Part shown: positions 5,562 to 6,113 of the stretch, piece after piece
Layout of the letters: each line of letters opens with the position of its first letter
Position numbering within the stretch: position 1 is the first letter of the stretch
Origin: Treponema sp.
GTDB lineage: Bacteria; Spirochaetota; Spirochaetia; Treponematales; Breznakiellaceae
DNA length: 6,113 bases
Direction of reading: 5' to 3'
Assembly: GCA_031281855.1 (NCBI GenBank)
Contig: JAITEW010000197.1
Span: 1 to 6,113 of the forward strand
Position numbers and translations under genes: made by a program
Notes under the pieces: generated by a model
Database searches by the model: none
Told to the model about the DNA's origin: nothing
What the model saw: only the letters and a program-made list of their open reading frames with translations

Positions 5562-6113
5562 ATGGAGCAAACACAGGCGGCAGAAGCGGATTGGAAGGAT
5601 GTGGAGCGCAGAATTTGGGCAATACTTGAGGAAAACGCCCAGGGACTCAAGGAACTGAAAGAAAGCCTGAAAGAACTGAGGGAAAGCCAGAAGGCAACCG
5701 GCGAGCAGATGAAAATAACCGACAAGCGGGTTGGGGAAATTACCAACCGCTTCGGCGATATGGTTGAATATATGGTCCTGCCGAATCTCGTGGCGAAATT
5801 TGAGGACCTGGGGTTTACCTTTACCAAGGCGAACCGCACGGAGATCAAAGACAAGGCGCATAACATTTTTACGGAAATTGACGCTCTTCTGGAAAACGGC
5901 GACAAAGTAATGGCTGTTGAAATAAAGACCAAGCCCAGTATTGATGATATAAACGATCATATCGAGCGCATGGAGAAACTGCGTAACTATGCCGATTTAC
6001 ACCACGACAAGCGGGTATACCTGGGCGCCGTTGCGGGGGTGGTTTTCGGTGAAAGTGAAAAAACCTATGCCCTGAAAAAGGGCTTTTACGTGATTGAACC
6101 TTCAGGCGACACG
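5562..6113 (+). CDS. PD-(D/E)XK nuclease-like protein with N-terminal coiled coil, 3' end missing
   Basis: The frame is open from ATG 5562 to the right edge (184 codons, no stop). Residues 21-60 are a charged amphipathic helix with a heptad pattern (LKELKESLKELRESQK), probably a coiled coil for oligomerisation. The core follows: RFGDMVEYMVLPNL (63-76), which offers a motif-I-like Glu69; then FTEIDALLENGD (103-114) with Asp107; then VMAVEIKTKP (116-125) with Glu120-x-Lys122. D-(12)-E-x-K is the catalytic pattern of the PD-(D/E)XK superfamily. This layout (coiled coil, MVEYMV.PNL, EIDALL, EIK) matches a poorly characterised family, annotated in databases as DUF3782-like, that I recall as multicopy in treponemes and cyanobacteria. 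All catalytic residues are present, so the part seen is not decayed. DNA cleavage is the family expectation, not demonstrated. No restriction or methylase partner is visible. It has its own candidate promoter and Shine-Dalgarno site. Confidence 0.85.
   Translation, partial: MEQTQAAEADWKDVERRIWAILEENAQGLKELKESLKELRESQKATGEQMKITDKRVGEITNRFGDMVEYMVLPNLVAKFEDLGFTFTKANRTEIKDKAHNIFTEIDALLENGDKVMAVEIKTKPSIDDINDHIERMEKLRNYADLHHDKRVYLGAVAGVVFGESEKTYALKKGFYVIEPSGDT
5649..5690 (+). repeat. 21-bp imperfect tandem duplication within the coiled coil of the PD-(D/E)XK gene
   Basis: The units 5649-5669 and 5670-5690 match at 17 of 21 positions and encode KELKESL and KELRESQ. Each is exactly one seven-residue heptad, so the duplication lengthens the coiled coil by two helical turns and keeps the frame. 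Confidence 0.7.

Noticed and set aside
4888..5622. A 244-codon open frame on the minus strand spanning the end of the 604-residue gene and the start of the nuclease gene
   Set aside because: It crosses two well-supported genes and the promoter between them, and its translation is low-complexity in places with no domain. It is a shadow frame.

Overview
The window is chromosomal bacterial DNA, moderately GC-rich with dense coding. Its gene types (a periplasmic TPR protein, a TraB/PrgY membrane protein, a uroporphyrinogen-decarboxylase-like protein, and a PD-(D/E)XK protein with an N-terminal coiled coil) together suggest a spirochaete, most likely a Treponema of the GC-richer termite-gut kind. 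That assignment is inference from family recall and was not tested by a search. I see no tRNA, rRNA, insertion sequence, phage gene or CRISPR array.

Layout. The left 3.5 kb is a three-gene leftward unit on the minus strand. It begins with an exported TPR protein (3542-2154), continues with a TraB/PrgY-type membrane protein (2154-943, sharing one base in a TGATG overlap), and ends with a URO-D-superfamily protein (908 to the left edge, incomplete) preceded by a strong AAGGAG ribosome-binding site. A 127-bp divergent spacer (3543-3669) follows. It holds one candidate promoter per direction and two perfect inverted repeats of 9 bp and 7 bp. Rightward from it runs a 604-residue membrane-anchored protein that I cannot assign to a family (3670-5484). 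After a 77-bp gap with its own candidate promoter comes a PD-(D/E)XK nuclease-like gene (5562 to the right edge, incomplete).

How they may work together. The TGATG overlap and the 34-bp gap make co-transcription of tpr-traB-uroD likely. The TPR protein is predicted to lie in the periplasm or at the cell surface, and the TraB protein to be a membrane protein with a cytoplasmic metalloprotease-like domain. The divergent gene encodes a single-pass protein with a large probable periplasmic part, so both arms of the divergent pair export protein. The URO-D-like protein has the HxC zinc motif of methyltransferases such as MtaA and lacks the HemE N-terminal signature, so it is probably not a haem enzyme. 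The PD-(D/E)XK gene looks like an independent unit.

Most of the window is ordinary. The least explained parts are the divergent control region, where both start codons sit directly downstream of a -10-like box with no well-placed Shine-Dalgarno, and the 604-residue protein. I found no convincing evidence of a new defence, mobile or RNA-based system.
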